Below, piece after piece: positions 25,364 to 34,356 of a DNA stretch of 64,000 nucleotides. Origin of the DNA: Puia sp. (lineage in GTDB: Bacteria > Bacteroidota > Bacteroidia > Chitinophagales > Chitinophagaceae); NCBI GenBank assembly GCA_031292515.1, contig JARLGZ010000269.1:372001-436000 (forward strand). Direction: 5' to 3'. The position numbers were made by a program, and so were the translations under genes. Below the pieces are notes generated by a model, which saw nothing but the letters and a program-made list of their open reading frames with translations, was not told where the DNA came from and searched no databases. Each line of letters starts with the position of its first letter. Position 1 is the first letter of the stretch.

Positions 25364-27238
25364 TCATAAAAAACTTACCGCTTCATTCAGTTCTTCAAAA
25401 AAGACGATCTTCTCCTGCCGGAGAAGCGTCTTGGCCTTCTCCATCATCTCCCCGCCCAAAAGGACCGGGAACATCTTTGTCCGGAATGTCTTCCGCAGGA
25501 ACAGCCCGGCTATTTTTTCGGGGTTGGTCATGAATTGGGGAGTGACCAGCACATAGATAGCGTCTGCGCCGAACCCGTCCGCTACCTCCATGGCCTGCAA
25601 ATACCGGTCCTCCAGCGCGTCGCCGATGATATCGATGGGATTGTTCCTTGACCAGTTGGATGGCAGCACTTCACTCAGCCTGTCGATTTCCGAAGCGCTC
25701 AGGGCATATAGCTTGTCGCCGATCAGGTCGCTGATGACCGTCCCCGCGCCACCCGCATTCGTAATGACCAGCACTTTTTTGAAATGATAGGGATATAAAA
25801 GACCGTTTATATCTGAAAGCAGCCGGGCGCCGGCGCCCTGCACGAGCCCCGCAAAAAGCTCATAGTTTCCCGACAGGTTTCCCGTATGGGAAAAAGCCGC
25901 CTTCCGGGCAGCCTCGGTTTTGCCGGCCTTGAACAGGTTGACGGGACATGGGCAACCCCGGATCGCTCGCAGCAGGTTCTTGCCGCGTGTGATTCCTTCT
26001 ACATAGAGATTGACCGGGCCCGGGCCCGTATAAGAACGGATCAGGTCCGCAAAATCCAGGTCGGCCATGTTTCCGACGGATACGATATTTTCGAAACCGA
26101 TATTTTTATAGACAGCCTTATCCATGAGTTCCGCCAGGATAGCACCGGACTGGGAGAAGAGGTTGATCTCACCCCTCCGCACCTCCCCGCCAAAGCTCAG
26201 GTTCTTGCCATTGGCATAAATTCCCAGGCAATTGGGACCAATGATATTCAACTGATATCGCTCGGCCAGCTCCTGTAAAAACCGCTCGTCCTTGCCCGCC
26301 TCTTTCAGACCCGCGGTGATGATGATGATATTCTTCACTTTCCTGGGGATCAGCCTTTCAATAGTGTCCTGCAACGAAGCAGCCGGAATACTCAACACCG
26401 CCGTGTCGACAAAAGGCAGATCTTCCAAACGCGAAAAGATCTTTTTGCCGAACAGGATAGCCAGGTGGGGATTCACATAGCAGCAATCCGGATCGCCGGC
26501 GCTGTTCTTCGCCAGCGCATAACCCGCTTTCTCGGCGTGCCCGCTCACCCCGACAATGACCGTTTTCTCAGGTTTAAAGATCCCCGGCTCATACCTGGCC
26601 GGTCGGAGACCGGGAGAACTCTTGCCCGGCAACACCCTGGCATCGACGATCACCAGCTTTCCTTCCTCCGTCAGCAGGACGGGGTTCAGATCCAACTCCT
26701 GTACATCCAGCCGCTGCAGCCGCAGAATCAGATCGATCACCGGCCGCAGGCTATATTTTTGCCCGCGGAAACCCTTCGTGAAAATGGCCGAGATCTTCGT
26801 CCGGAGTATGGCTTTTTCGATCTCCGCTTCACCGGCTTCGCTATCGATATAGCACACATCCCTGAACAACTCCACCATCACACCCCCGGCGCCGAATACG
26901 ATCACTTTTTCAAACACAGGATCCTGCAGGATGCCAAAAAAGAGTTCGATGCCCTTGTACATCCGGGTCGTGATCCAGCCGTCTCCTGCACCGGGTTCGA
27001 CCCCGTGGCTCCGCAGGTTTTCGAGGATCTTCTGTTTTGCCTTTCTCAATTCCTCCGGGTTCCCCAGGTTGAGCGCTACCCCGCCCATGTCCGTTTTGTG
27101 GACTACCTTCGGAGACGCGATCTTCAAAGCCACCGGGTAAAACCCGGGCGCAGGCTCCGCTTCGAGCGGGAAATAGCAGTACTCCGGAACAGGCATCCCG
27201 CTATTTTTCAGCCAATCATAAAGTTCATTTTCCAGCAT
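25364..27238 (-). CDS. ADP-forming acyl/acetyl-CoA synthetase, fused ATP-grasp (beta) and CoA-binding (alpha) parts
   Basis: About 624 residues from ATG 27238 (MLENELYDWLKNSGMPVPEY). A GTG frame extends to 27307, but family alignment begins at this ATG. The ATP-grasp beta part comes first, with ALKIASPKVVHKTDMGGVALNL containing the mobile-loop His, and VFGAGGVMVELFRDV. The alpha part follows: a CoA-binding Rossmann fold (VIVGVSGHAEKAGYALAKN), GPNCLGIYANG and AFSHTGNLSG with the presumed phospho-His. The enzyme makes ATP from acyl-CoA and ADP, or the reverse. It has the beta-alpha order, the reverse of many bacterial fusions. It diverges from the BON gene. Confidence 0.85.
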   Translation of the reverse strand: MLENELYDWLKNSGMPVPEYCYFPLEAEPAPGFYPVALKIASPKVVHKTDMGGVALNLGNPEELRKAKQKILENLRSHGVEPGAGDGWITTRMYKGIELFFGILQDPVFEKVIVFGAGGVMVELFRDVCYIDSEAGEAEIEKAILRTKISAIFTKGFRGQKYSLRPVIDLILRLQRLDVQELDLNPVLLTEEGKLVIVDARVLPGKSSPGLRPARYEPGIFKPEKTVIVGVSGHAEKAGYALAKNSAGDPDCCYVNPHLAILFGKKIFSRLEDLPFVDTAVLSIPAASLQDTIERLIPRKVKNIIIITAGLKEAGKDERFLQELAERYQLNIIGPNCLGIYANGKNLSFGGEVRRGEINLFSQSGAILAELMDKAVYKNIGFENIVSVGNMADLDFADLIRSYTGPGPVNLYVEGITRGKNLLRAIRGCPCPVNLFKAGKTEAARKAAFSHTGNLSGNYELFAGLVQGAGARLLSDINGLLYPYHFKKVLVITNAGGAGTVISDLIGDKLYALSASEIDRLSEVLPSNWSRNNPIDIIGDALEDRYLQAMEVADGFGADAIYVLVTPQFMTNPEKIAGLFLRKTFRTKMFPVLLGGEMMEKAKTLLRQEKIVFFEELNEAVSFL

Positions 27239-27356
27239 GCCCAAAACTATCCGTATTTTCCGCGGCCGTCCTTGATGCCGCTCAATAGACTGCCTGATAT
27301 TAGTCACCCCGTTTGTCTCCCGTCGGTATTTTGCCTATAAGGATCATTCCTTCCCT

Positions 27357-27399
27357 TGACGATCGTCATTGTGGGCGCGTTCCCGCGAACCTAGATTTG
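27357..27399 (+). promoter_or_regulatory. Operator plus -7 element, BON gene
   Basis: Fully symmetric TGACGATCGTCA (27357-27368) and perfect TAGATTTG (27392-27399), 29.5 bp apart. The leader is about 55 bp. Confidence 0.75.
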
Positions 27400-27458
27400 T
27401 GTTTCAGTAAATAACCAGGTACAACCCTGTTTTTCATAATCTTTAAAAACATTTCATC

Positions 27459-28133
27459 ATGAGAACAGATCTCCAGATTCAGCAGGATGTGATCGATCAG
27501 CTCAAATGGGAGCCCGTTTTGAACGCTGCGTCGATAGGCGTGGCCGTAAAAAACGGCATCGTCACATTGACAGGTATCGTAGATACCTATTTCAAAAAGA
27601 TCACCGCGGAAGATGCCGCAAAAAAAGTCGCAGGCGTAAAAGCCGTTGCCGAAGACATCCAGGTAGGCGTTTCCCCCAGCTTCCGGAAGACGGATGCCGA
27701 AATCGCCGAAGCGGTCCTGAATGCGCTAAAATGGAATACGCTGATACCCGATGAAAAAATAAAGATCGCCGTAGAGAACGGGGTGGTGACGATGGAGGGA
27801 GAACTCTTTTGGGAATACCAGCGGAACGCAGCCGCGATAGCCGTTGGCACCCTCGCCGGCGTGAAAAGGGTCAACAACCTGATCACCATCAAATCCGATA
27901 TCTCCGTCTCTCCGTCGGATGTCCGGCAGAAGATATTCGCCGCCTTTCAGCGAAGCGCCACCATCGACTCGGGCAGAGTCTCCGTGGAAGTGATCGGGAA
28001 ACGCGTGATCTTATCCGGAAAGGTCCGTTCGCTCGGGGAAAAAGAAGATGCCGTATACGCCGCCTGGTCGGCGCCGGGCGTAACCGCCGTCGAAAACAAA
28101 CTCAGTGTCGAAGAAGAGCAATTGGCCTACTAA
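27459..28133 (+). CDS. BON-domain protein with three BON repeats
   Basis: 224 residues with three successive BON domains at about 2-72, 79-149 and 152-221. Each has the pattern of a strand with VxxGxVTLxGxV followed by a helix and VxxVxxL: NGIVTLTGIVDTY, NGVVTMEGELFWE and KRVILSGKVRSLG. There is no signal peptide, unlike OsmY-type proteins, so it is probably cytoplasmic. BON proteins of this layout are often stress induced and may bind membranes. The promoter has a perfect palindrome (TGACGATCGTCA) 29.5 bp upstream of TAGATTTG. A hairpin terminator follows. Confidence 0.92.
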   Translation: MRTDLQIQQDVIDQLKWEPVLNAASIGVAVKNGIVTLTGIVDTYFKKITAEDAAKKVAGVKAVAEDIQVGVSPSFRKTDAEIAEAVLNALKWNTLIPDEKIKIAVENGVVTMEGELFWEYQRNAAAIAVGTLAGVKRVNNLITIKSDISVSPSDVRQKIFAAFQRSATIDSGRVSVEVIGKRVILSGKVRSLGEKEDAVYAAWSAPGVTAVENKLSVEEEQLAY

Positions 28134-28178
28134 GAGTAGGATTGCCGGAAAAATAGGTTTTGGGAATGGAGGATAAAA

Positions 28179-28214
28179 AGAGGTCGCCTCGTTGGGAGAC
28201 GGCCTCTTCCTTTT
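28179..28214 (+). terminator. Hairpin terminator after the BON gene
   Basis: A stem of about 12 bp with one mismatch (AGAGG-TCG-CCTC pairing with GAG-ACG-GCCTCT) is followed by TTCCTTTT. It ends the BON transcript before the stress-protein operator at 28241. Confidence 0.65.
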
Positions 28215-28240
28215 ACCGGCCTCCGGACACCCCCGGCCCT

Positions 28241-28305
28241 TGACTACAATCATAGGCCGGATTGATACGGCTCATTCGAATCGATCCGGATTACCCCTTA
28301 CTTTA
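28241..28305 (+). promoter_or_regulatory. Operator plus likely -7 element, universal stress protein
   Basis: TGACTACAATCA (28241-28252) with TTACTTTA (28298-28305) at 51.5 bp. The box differs from consensus at two positions, so the promoter part is less certain than the operator. Confidence 0.55.
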
Positions 28306-28320
28306 AAGAAAATTTGACAC

Positions 28321-29124
28321 ATGGAAAAGATACTACTGGCGCTCGATCCGAAGAACCTCAACATGAGTTCCGTGGATTTTGCATGCTATCTCTCTCGCCT
28401 GACCCATTCCAGGCTTACCGGTGTATTCCTGGAAGACATCTACAACGAAGAACCCGACCTCGTGCACACGACACAAAAAGAACCGGACAGGGATCACCCA
28501 ACCATCAGTCTTTCCAGTATCAGCAGTTTCAAAGTGGCCTGCGAATGCCGGGGAGTATCCACCCTCGTACACCGGGACCGGGGGGTGCCGGCAGACGAGA
28601 TCATCGAAGAGAGCCGCTTTGCGGACCTGGTCGTCGTAGACGCCGAGACTTCTTTTGCCAGGAGGAATGAATCGGTTCCCGGACGCTTCGTAAAGGACGT
28701 CCTCCTGGAATCCGAATGCCCGATTATCATATCCCCATTCAGCTTCGACAGCCTCGACGAAATCATCTTCTCCTATAACGGTTCTAAATCATCGATGTTT
28801 GCCATCAAGCAATTCACCTACCTGTTCCCGGAACTGCAACAGAAAAAAGCGATCATCGTCAGTGCCAGGGCCAACGGCGAAGACAGCCTCGAAGAACAAT
28901 TTAAATTGAAGGAATGGTTGAAAAACCACTACAATGACGTAGAGTTCGTCATATTGAAAGGAGATCCTTCGGATCAATTGTTCGGGTACCTGATAGAAAG
29001 GAAGAACGGTATCGTCGTCATGGGGGCCTACGGGAGGGGGATGCTCTCGCAATTCTTCAGACCCAGCCACGCAAAGCTCATCGTCAAGACCGTCAACCTC
29101 CCGATCTTTATCTCACACTATTAA
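28321..29124 (+). CDS. Universal stress protein, tandem UspA-like domains
   Basis: 267 residues. The N-terminal UspA-like half begins MEKILLALDPKN and ends near residue 145. The second half opens with IIFSYNGSKSSMFAIKQFTYLFPEL and closes with VVMGAYGRGMLSQFFRPSHAKLI, a partly degenerate ATP-binding loop of the G-xx-G-x9-G/S type. A paralogue with the same xAIKQFxYLFPEL hallmark lies at 34531. The promoter has TGACTACAATCA 51.5 bp upstream of TTACTTTA. Its TAA stop overlaps a possible ATT start of the patatin gene. Confidence 0.92.
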   Translation: MEKILLALDPKNLNMSSVDFACYLSRLTHSRLTGVFLEDIYNEEPDLVHTTQKEPDRDHPTISLSSISSFKVACECRGVSTLVHRDRGVPADEIIEESRFADLVVVDAETSFARRNESVPGRFVKDVLLESECPIIISPFSFDSLDEIIFSYNGSKSSMFAIKQFTYLFPELQQKKAIIVSARANGEDSLEEQFKLKEWLKNHYNDVEFVILKGDPSDQLFGYLIERKNGIVVMGAYGRGMLSQFFRPSHAKLIVKTVNLPIFISHY

Positions 29125-29938
29125 ATCGCTCACCATTAAACAGCAGGAGACAGTAGGCAGAAAGACCGGTATCGTTCTTTCCGGAGGAGGGGCCAGGGGC
29201 ATCGCGCACCTCGGCGTGCTGGAGGCCCTGGAAAGCCAGGCCATCCGCATCGACGCCCTGGCCGGTGCCAGCGCCGGTGCCATCGCCGCCGCCCTGTACG
29301 CGGCAGGCCATAAACCACGGGAGATAAAAGAAATGCTCAAAGACCAGTCCTTTTTCGGGTTTTCCAGGATTAAACTCTCCGGCGGCGGGATCTTTAATAT
29401 GGAAGGCCTGCGGAAACTGCTCGAGCAGCACCTCGGCGCGACCCGCTTCGAAGACTTGCCCATACCCCTTTTCGTGGCAGCCACGGACCTGGCCGACAGA
29501 AAGACGGTTTTCTTTTCCGACGGCCCCCTGGTCGATGCACTGCTGGCTTCTTCCTGTGTGCCCTTTGTCTTCGAACCGGTCAACTACCGGGGACGCCAAT
29601 GGGTAGACGGAGGCATCCTGAACAACTTTCCGACGGAACCCCTGAAAGACCATTGTGACTACCTCATCGGCTCCCATGTGAACAGGCTGGCCGATGACCC
29701 GCCCGGCCAGACGACCCTTCGGAAAATGCAGGTCGTGGAACGATGCTTCCATATGGCGATCGCGGGCTCTGTTTACGCGAAGGCCTCTCAATGCGACCTC
29801 TTCCTCGACCCGCCGGAACTGGCCAGGTATAGCCTTTTTGACATCCGGGACGCCGAGGAGATCTACGGGATCGGATTCCGGCATTGTCTCCTCCGGACCG
29901 GGGAAACCGCCTTCCGGATCGATGACCCGAATCAATAG
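29120..29938 (+). CDS. Patatin-like phospholipase without a visible canonical start codon
   Basis: Patatin lipid acyl hydrolase with the full active site: oxyanion motif SGGGARGIAHLGVLE, nucleophile GASAGA and catalytic Asp in VDGGILNNFP. The first ATG/GTG/TTG in this frame is GTG 29216, which falls after the GGGARG motif and would remove it. The frame is open upstream to a TAG at 28994, with no ATG, GTG or TTG in between. ATT codons at 29120 (overlapping the TAA of the stress-protein gene) and 29135 are the plausible initiators; 29120 is used here. A sequencing error or recent start loss is the alternative. Confidence 0.8.
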   Translation: MKSLTIKQQETVGRKTGIVLSGGGARGIAHLGVLEALESQAIRIDALAGASAGAIAAALYAAGHKPREIKEMLKDQSFFGFSRIKLSGGGIFNMEGLRKLLEQHLGATRFEDLPIPLFVAATDLADRKTVFFSDGPLVDALLASSCVPFVFEPVNYRGRQWVDGGILNNFPTEPLKDHCDYLIGSHVNRLADDPPGQTTLRKMQVVERCFHMAIAGSVYAKASQCDLFLDPPELARYSLFDIRDAEEIYGIGFRHCLLRTGETAFRIDDPNQ

Positions 29939-29944
29939 TCACGC

Positions 29945-29987
29945 TGACGCCGCTCAGGAATTCTTCGCCAGCCGCAACTTACCTTCA
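29945..29987 (+). promoter_or_regulatory. Near-consensus operator plus -7 element, ppsA
   Basis: TGACGCCGCTCA (29945-29956) has one mismatch to the palindrome. TACCTTCA (29980-29987) lies exactly 29.5 bp from its centre. The spacing is the main support. Confidence 0.5.
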
Positions 29988-30071
29988 ACACCGTATCGGA
30001 TACGATCGTATCGGATGCTGTTTCGCTTCACCCTGTCAATAGTATTTCACTTCATCAAATGATAAGAACTC

Positions 30072-32471
30072 ATGGACACTTATATTAAAAAATTCTGTGA
30101 CATCGGCATCGCCGACGTCCCCGTCGTAGGAGGCAAGAATGCCTCCCTGGGAGAAATGTTTTCACGGCTTTCCGCCAAAGGGATTCGCGTACCCGACGGG
30201 TTCGCTACCACCGCGACAGCCTTCTGGTATTTCCTGGATACCAACAAAATACGCGAACCCCTGCAGACGCTGCTGGGGCAACTGGATAGAAAAGAGTTCA
30301 CCAACCTTTCCGATATCGGCAGACGAGCCCGGGTCCTCATCCTGAACGCCGAGATTCCGCAGGACCTGGCAGCACAGATCACCGGGGCCTATGGAGCGCT
30401 CTGTACCGAAAAACACCGGGAAGTCGCCGTACGCAGCAGCGCAACCGCGGAAGACCTCCCCGAAGCCAGTTTCGCCGGCCAGCATGAATCTTATCTGAAC
30501 ATCAGCGGAACCGAAGCCCTCCTGGAAGCGGTCAGGAACTGCTATGCTTCCCTGTATACCGACAGGGCTATAAAATACCGCGAGGACAATGGCTTCGCCC
30601 ATGAGAAGATCGCCCTCTCCATCGGCATCCAGAAAATGGTCCGCTCTGATAAAGCCTGCTCGGGCGTCGGCTTTACCTTGGAACCGGAGTCCGGGTTCAG
30701 GGATATCATCCATATCGCGGGCGTATGGGGACTGGGCGAAAATATCGTGCAGGGCCAGTCCACCCCCGATGAATTCCTGGTCTTCAAACCCTCCCTGGTA
30801 AAAGACAGACGCGCCATCGTGCAAAAGCGGCTGGGGAAAAAAGAAAAGACCATGGTCTATGCGGATGACAAGGCTAACGCCGCCGTTCATACGATAAATC
30901 TGGATACCCCCGCGGAGGACAGCGACCGGTTCGTCCTGTCGGACGAAGAAGTCACGAGCCTCGCCAAATGGGCGCTGCTCATCGAACAGCACTATGACAA
31001 ACCCATGGATATCGAATGGGCCAAAGACGGCCTCACCGGAGAGCTTTTTATCGTACAGGCCAGGCCCGAAACGGTCAGGTCCCGCGCAAACCCCTTCCTG
31101 GTGAAGGAATACCATCTGCTGAAGCAGGGAGAATGCCTTACACGCGGAGAGGCCGTGGGTGAACTCATCGCCTTCGGAAAGGCCCGCATCCTCGCATCCC
31201 CGGATCAGGCAGGCGACCTGAAGGAAGGTGAGATCATCGTCACCGATAGCACCAGCCCCGACTGGGACCCCGTCCTCAAAAAAGCAGGGGCCATCATCAC
31301 GAACAAGGGCGGAAGAACCAGCCACGCTTCCATCGTGGCGAGGGAACTGGGCGTGCCGGCGATCGTCGGGACGGGCGACGCCACCGACAAAATAAAAGAC
31401 GGCGAGACCATTACCGTCTCCTGCTGCGAAGGAAAAACAGGCTTTGTCTACAGGGGTAAAGCCCAGTGGACGGAAAAAGAGCTGGACCTCAGCGGCATCA
31501 AACTGCCGGTCAATACCCGCGCCATGCTCATCATCGCCGACCCTGACAAGGCCTTCGAGCTTTCTTTCTACCCGAACGAGGGGGTAGGGCTGCTGCGTAT
31601 GGAATTCATCATCACCCATTCCGTAAACATACACCCGATGGCCCTGGTGAAATTCGACGAACTGAAAGACCCCGCGGTAAAACAACAGATCGCGGAACTC
31701 ACCCGCCACTATACCGACAAAAAACAATATTTTATCGATCGCCTGTCGCAGGGGATCGCCACGATCGCCGCGGCTTTCTACCCGAAAGAAGTGATCGTCC
31801 GGATGAGTGATTTCAAGACAAATGAATACGCCGGTCTGCTCGGAGGCCATGACTTCGAACCCAAAGAAGAGAACCCAATGCTCGGCTTCCGCGGAGCCTC
31901 CCGCTATTACAACGACCTGTACCGGGAAGGTTTCCGCCTGGAATGCGAAGCGATCCGCTTAGTAAGGGACGAAATGGGTCTCGCCAACGTAAAAGTGATG
32001 ATCCCTTTCTGCCGGACCGTTGAAGAAGGGAAAAAAGTCATCCAGGTGATGAGGGAATTTGGCCTGTCCCAGCTCCGCAACGACCTGGAGATCTATGTGA
32101 TGGCCGAAATACCCGCTAACGTGCTGCTTGCCGATGAATTCGCTGAAATATTCGACGGCTTTTCCATCGGCTCCAACGATCTGACACAACTCACCCTGGG
32201 CATCGACAGGGACTCATCCCTCGTAGCCGGCCAGTTTAACGAACAGAATGAGGCCGTGGAGAAGATGATCGCCAATATGATCCGCGACGGCAAAGCCGCC
32301 GGCGCAAAAGTCGGTCTCTGCGGCCAGGCCCCCAGCGATTTCCCCGAATTCGCGCAGTTCCTTGTCAGACAAGGCATCGACAGCATTTCGTTCAACGCGG
32401 ACGCCTTGCTCGAAGGAATCCGGAATATTAACAAGGCCGAAGCCGCCTACCGCGCCCTGATGCCTTCATGA
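30072..32471 (+). CDS. ppsA: Phosphoenolpyruvate synthase
   Basis: 799-residue pyruvate, water dikinase (pyruvate + ATP + H2O to PEP + AMP + Pi). The N-terminal nucleotide-binding domain starts VGGKNASLGEMFSRL and contains VRSSATAEDLPEASFAGQ. The swivelling phospho-His is H418 in GGRTSHASIVAREL. The C-terminal PEP-binding barrel has NEGVGLLRMEFI, SIGSNDLTQLTLG and GLCGQAPSD with the catalytic Cys. Length is normal. It is followed with an ATGA overlap by the L,D-transpeptidase gene. A near-consensus operator (one mismatch) lies 29.5 bp upstream of TACCTTCA. Confidence 0.97.
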   Translation: MDTYIKKFCDIGIADVPVVGGKNASLGEMFSRLSAKGIRVPDGFATTATAFWYFLDTNKIREPLQTLLGQLDRKEFTNLSDIGRRARVLILNAEIPQDLAAQITGAYGALCTEKHREVAVRSSATAEDLPEASFAGQHESYLNISGTEALLEAVRNCYASLYTDRAIKYREDNGFAHEKIALSIGIQKMVRSDKACSGVGFTLEPESGFRDIIHIAGVWGLGENIVQGQSTPDEFLVFKPSLVKDRRAIVQKRLGKKEKTMVYADDKANAAVHTINLDTPAEDSDRFVLSDEEVTSLAKWALLIEQHYDKPMDIEWAKDGLTGELFIVQARPETVRSRANPFLVKEYHLLKQGECLTRGEAVGELIAFGKARILASPDQAGDLKEGEIIVTDSTSPDWDPVLKKAGAIITNKGGRTSHASIVARELGVPAIVGTGDATDKIKDGETITVSCCEGKTGFVYRGKAQWTEKELDLSGIKLPVNTRAMLIIADPDKAFELSFYPNEGVGLLRMEFIITHSVNIHPMALVKFDELKDPAVKQQIAELTRHYTDKKQYFIDRLSQGIATIAAAFYPKEVIVRMSDFKTNEYAGLLGGHDFEPKEENPMLGFRGASRYYNDLYREGFRLECEAIRLVRDEMGLANVKVMIPFCRTVEEGKKVIQVMREFGLSQLRNDLEIYVMAEIPANVLLADEFAEIFDGFSIGSNDLTQLTLGIDRDSSLVAGQFNEQNEAVEKMIANMIRDGKAAGAKVGLCGQAPSDFPEFAQFLVRQGIDSISFNADALLEGIRNINKAEAAYRALMPS

Positions 32472-33937
32472 CTTTTTTTATGCACGCACGGCTTCTTTTA
32501 TATTGCTTCCTGCCGGGATTCCACACCGTGCAAAAGCCACCTGCTCTCCCGCAGGACCAACATTACACCCTGCAACGCCTCGCCCTGCAACACCCGGACC
32601 TCGTCGACCGGTTCTACCGGGAGAGACAAGGCTCTCTCTTCTGGTTCGGGGCAGAGAGGAAACCGATAGAGCCCGGGAATGACATGCCCGGGAATGACAC
32701 AGCGGGAAAAGACAGGCCGGGGAAAGGCACACCCGGAGAAAACATTCCCGGAAAAGATATGCCCGGTAAAAGCGCCTGGGGCAGGGATTCTCTTAGAAGA
32801 GAATTGTCGTACCGGATCGGATACGCAGCCTGGCAGGGCCTCGACAGTAACCGGTATCATCCGCAGGAGATCAGGAGACGGGAGGCAGTCTATGAAGGAG
32901 ATGCCCCCACGGGGAACACCCGGGACAGCCCGGAAGAACAAAACGCGGATAGGATGTATACCGATGCCGCCATCACGCTCTGTAAGGACCTTTACCAGGG
33001 CGGCGGCATCGGCAGCCTCATCAGCTATGACGGCATATCCCCGGCTTACGGCGAACAGGAAGACAGGCTTTTATTGGACCGGCTCGGCCGATGCGCTAAC
33101 GCGGAAGCACTTGCCGCGCTGGTGACCAGCCTGGAGCCGGTCGACCGCCAATACCGCGTCCTGCGCGATTCCCTGGCGGCCGCGCTCAAATCGGGAGACA
33201 CCCGGAAACAGAGACGATTGGCCGCCGCAATGAATATTGGCCGGTGGATCCGCCACCGGAACTTCGATCGCTTTATCATCGTCAATATCGCCTCGACGAC
33301 CCTCCGCTATTATTCCGGGGATACCCTGCGATTGAGCATGAAGATCGTCGCGGGACAGGCTTCAAAAAGGACACCCCGCTTCGCGGCCTGGTGCGGCCAG
33401 GTCATCCTCTACCCTTATTGGAATGTACCCCGGAAGATCGCCATCCGGGAACTCCTTCCGGTCTTCAAAAGATTGCCCGCCTCGGTGACAGCGATGAACA
33501 TGCAGATACTCGATGGCCGGGGACAGGTCATAGACCCCTCCCGCCTCGCCTGGGCATCCTATGACAAGGACCATTTCCCATACAGCGTCCGCCAGTCGAC
33601 GGGCTGCGACAATGCCCTCGGCGTCATAAAATTCAATCTCACCAGCCCCTATGACGTCTACCTCCATGACACGAATTTCAAAATGGCCTTCCTGTCCGGA
33701 TATCGCTATTACAGCCACGGATGTATCCGCCTGGAAAAACCGATGGACCTCGCCAGCGAACTGCTCAGACATACCTTGGATACCGGCTTTCTCAAGTCCT
33801 GCCTGAAAGATCAGCAGCCCGTCACCCTCGACCTGGAGAACCGCGTCCCCGTATTTGTGGTATACCTTACGGCAGAAGCGGACGACAGCGGTGCCGGCAT
33901 CGCCTGGTTCAAAGATGTATATCATTTGGAGAACTGA
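32468..33937 (+). CDS. L,D-transpeptidase (YcbB/LdtD-like) with a pentapeptide-repeat insert
   Basis: 489 residues. There is an N-terminal hydrophobic leader and a scaffold region (NADRMYTDAAITLCKDLYQGG, about 155-180). The YkuD catalytic domain has SGYRYYSHGCIRLEKP with nucleophile C419 and HDTNFKMAFL. It cross-links peptidoglycan 3-3 or anchors proteins. Residues 69-103 are seven pentapeptides of the form (P/A)G-x-x-x, beginning PGNDM PGNDT AGKDR. Such an insert is not a usual part of the family. The start overlaps the ppsA stop (ATGA), so the two are cotranslated despite unrelated functions. Confidence 0.87.
   Translation: MTFFMHARLLLYCFLPGFHTVQKPPALPQDQHYTLQRLALQHPDLVDRFYRERQGSLFWFGAERKPIEPGNDMPGNDTAGKDRPGKGTPGENIPGKDMPGKSAWGRDSLRRELSYRIGYAAWQGLDSNRYHPQEIRRREAVYEGDAPTGNTRDSPEEQNADRMYTDAAITLCKDLYQGGGIGSLISYDGISPAYGEQEDRLLLDRLGRCANAEALAALVTSLEPVDRQYRVLRDSLAAALKSGDTRKQRRLAAAMNIGRWIRHRNFDRFIIVNIASTTLRYYSGDTLRLSMKIVAGQASKRTPRFAAWCGQVILYPYWNVPRKIAIRELLPVFKRLPASVTAMNMQILDGRGQVIDPSRLAWASYDKDHFPYSVRQSTGCDNALGVIKFNLTSPYDVYLHDTNFKMAFLSGYRYYSHGCIRLEKPMDLASELLRHTLDTGFLKSCLKDQQPVTLDLENRVPVFVVYLTAEADDSGAGIAWFKDVYHLEN
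32672..32776 (+). repeat. Seven 15-bp coding repeats in the L,D-transpeptidase
   Basis: In-frame units encode (P/A)G plus three variable residues (residues 69-103). Copies differ by several bases, so the array is not recent or is under change. Confidence 0.85.
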
Positions 33938-33977
33938 CCGGGATCAGGAGATTTATCGCCACCTGAAAATAAATTTG
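33935..33977 (+). promoter_or_regulatory. Operator plus -7 element, holin-like/Usp operon
   Basis: TGACCGGGATCA (33935-33946) begins with the stop codon of the L,D-transpeptidase gene. Perfect TAAATTTG (33970-33977) is 29.5 bp away. Confidence 0.72.
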
Positions 33978-33993
33978 ATGGAAATAAAGTCTT

Positions 33994-34356
33994 ATGGAAG
34001 AGTTTAAGAAAATAGAAGACCTGGTCGATCACGCCCGCGAATATGTGAACACGCGGATTGATGAAGCCAAACTCTCTGTAGCGGAAAAGAGTTCCGGCGT
34101 GATCGCCCTGCTGATCGCCCGCGCGGTGGTCGGCATCGTATTCTTGCTTAGCCTGTTGTTTGCCAGCATCGCTGCTTCATATGTATTAGGCTCCGTGCTG
34201 GGCAGGACCTGGCTGGGGTTCCTGGTTGTAGCCGGCTTCTATTTTCTGACCGGGATCATCGTATGGCTCTCCAGGGAGAGGATGATCCGTCTGCCCATAA
34301 TGAACACCATCATCGATCAGCTTTTTAAAAACGATTATTCACATGAGAAAGATTAA
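33994..34356 (+). CDS. Phage-holin-3-like (PF07332-type) small membrane protein
   Basis: 120 residues. An amphipathic N-terminal helix (EEFKKIEDLVDHAREYVNTRIDEAKLSVAEK) is followed by two membrane helices (about 38-65 and 70-92) and a charged tail. This is the layout of proteins annotated as holin superfamily members that are common in Bacteroidota and unrelated to lysis. The promoter has TGACCGGGATCA, which includes the stop codon of the upstream gene, 29.5 bp before TAAATTTG. It overlaps the next gene by 14 bp. Confidence 0.8.
   Translation: MEEFKKIEDLVDHAREYVNTRIDEAKLSVAEKSSGVIALLIARAVVGIVFLLSLLFASIAASYVLGSVLGRTWLGFLVVAGFYFLTGIIVWLSRERMIRLPIMNTIIDQLFKNDYSHEKD

Noticed and set aside
27326-27368. 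Operator at 27357 also driving the acyl-CoA synthetase gene
   Set aside because: No TAnnTTTG-like box is found at 29.5 or 51.5 bp on the minus strand, so only the BON direction is supported.
30162-31850. 562-codon open frame antisense to ppsA
   Set aside because: A shadow frame of a GC-rich highly conserved gene. The plus strand encodes a complete PEP synthase, and the antisense product has no domain features.
33994-34356. Prophage remnant suggested by the holin-like gene
   Set aside because: No integrase, lysis or structural genes are nearby. Proteins of this layout are ordinary chromosomal genes in Bacteroidota, and this one sits in a stress operon.
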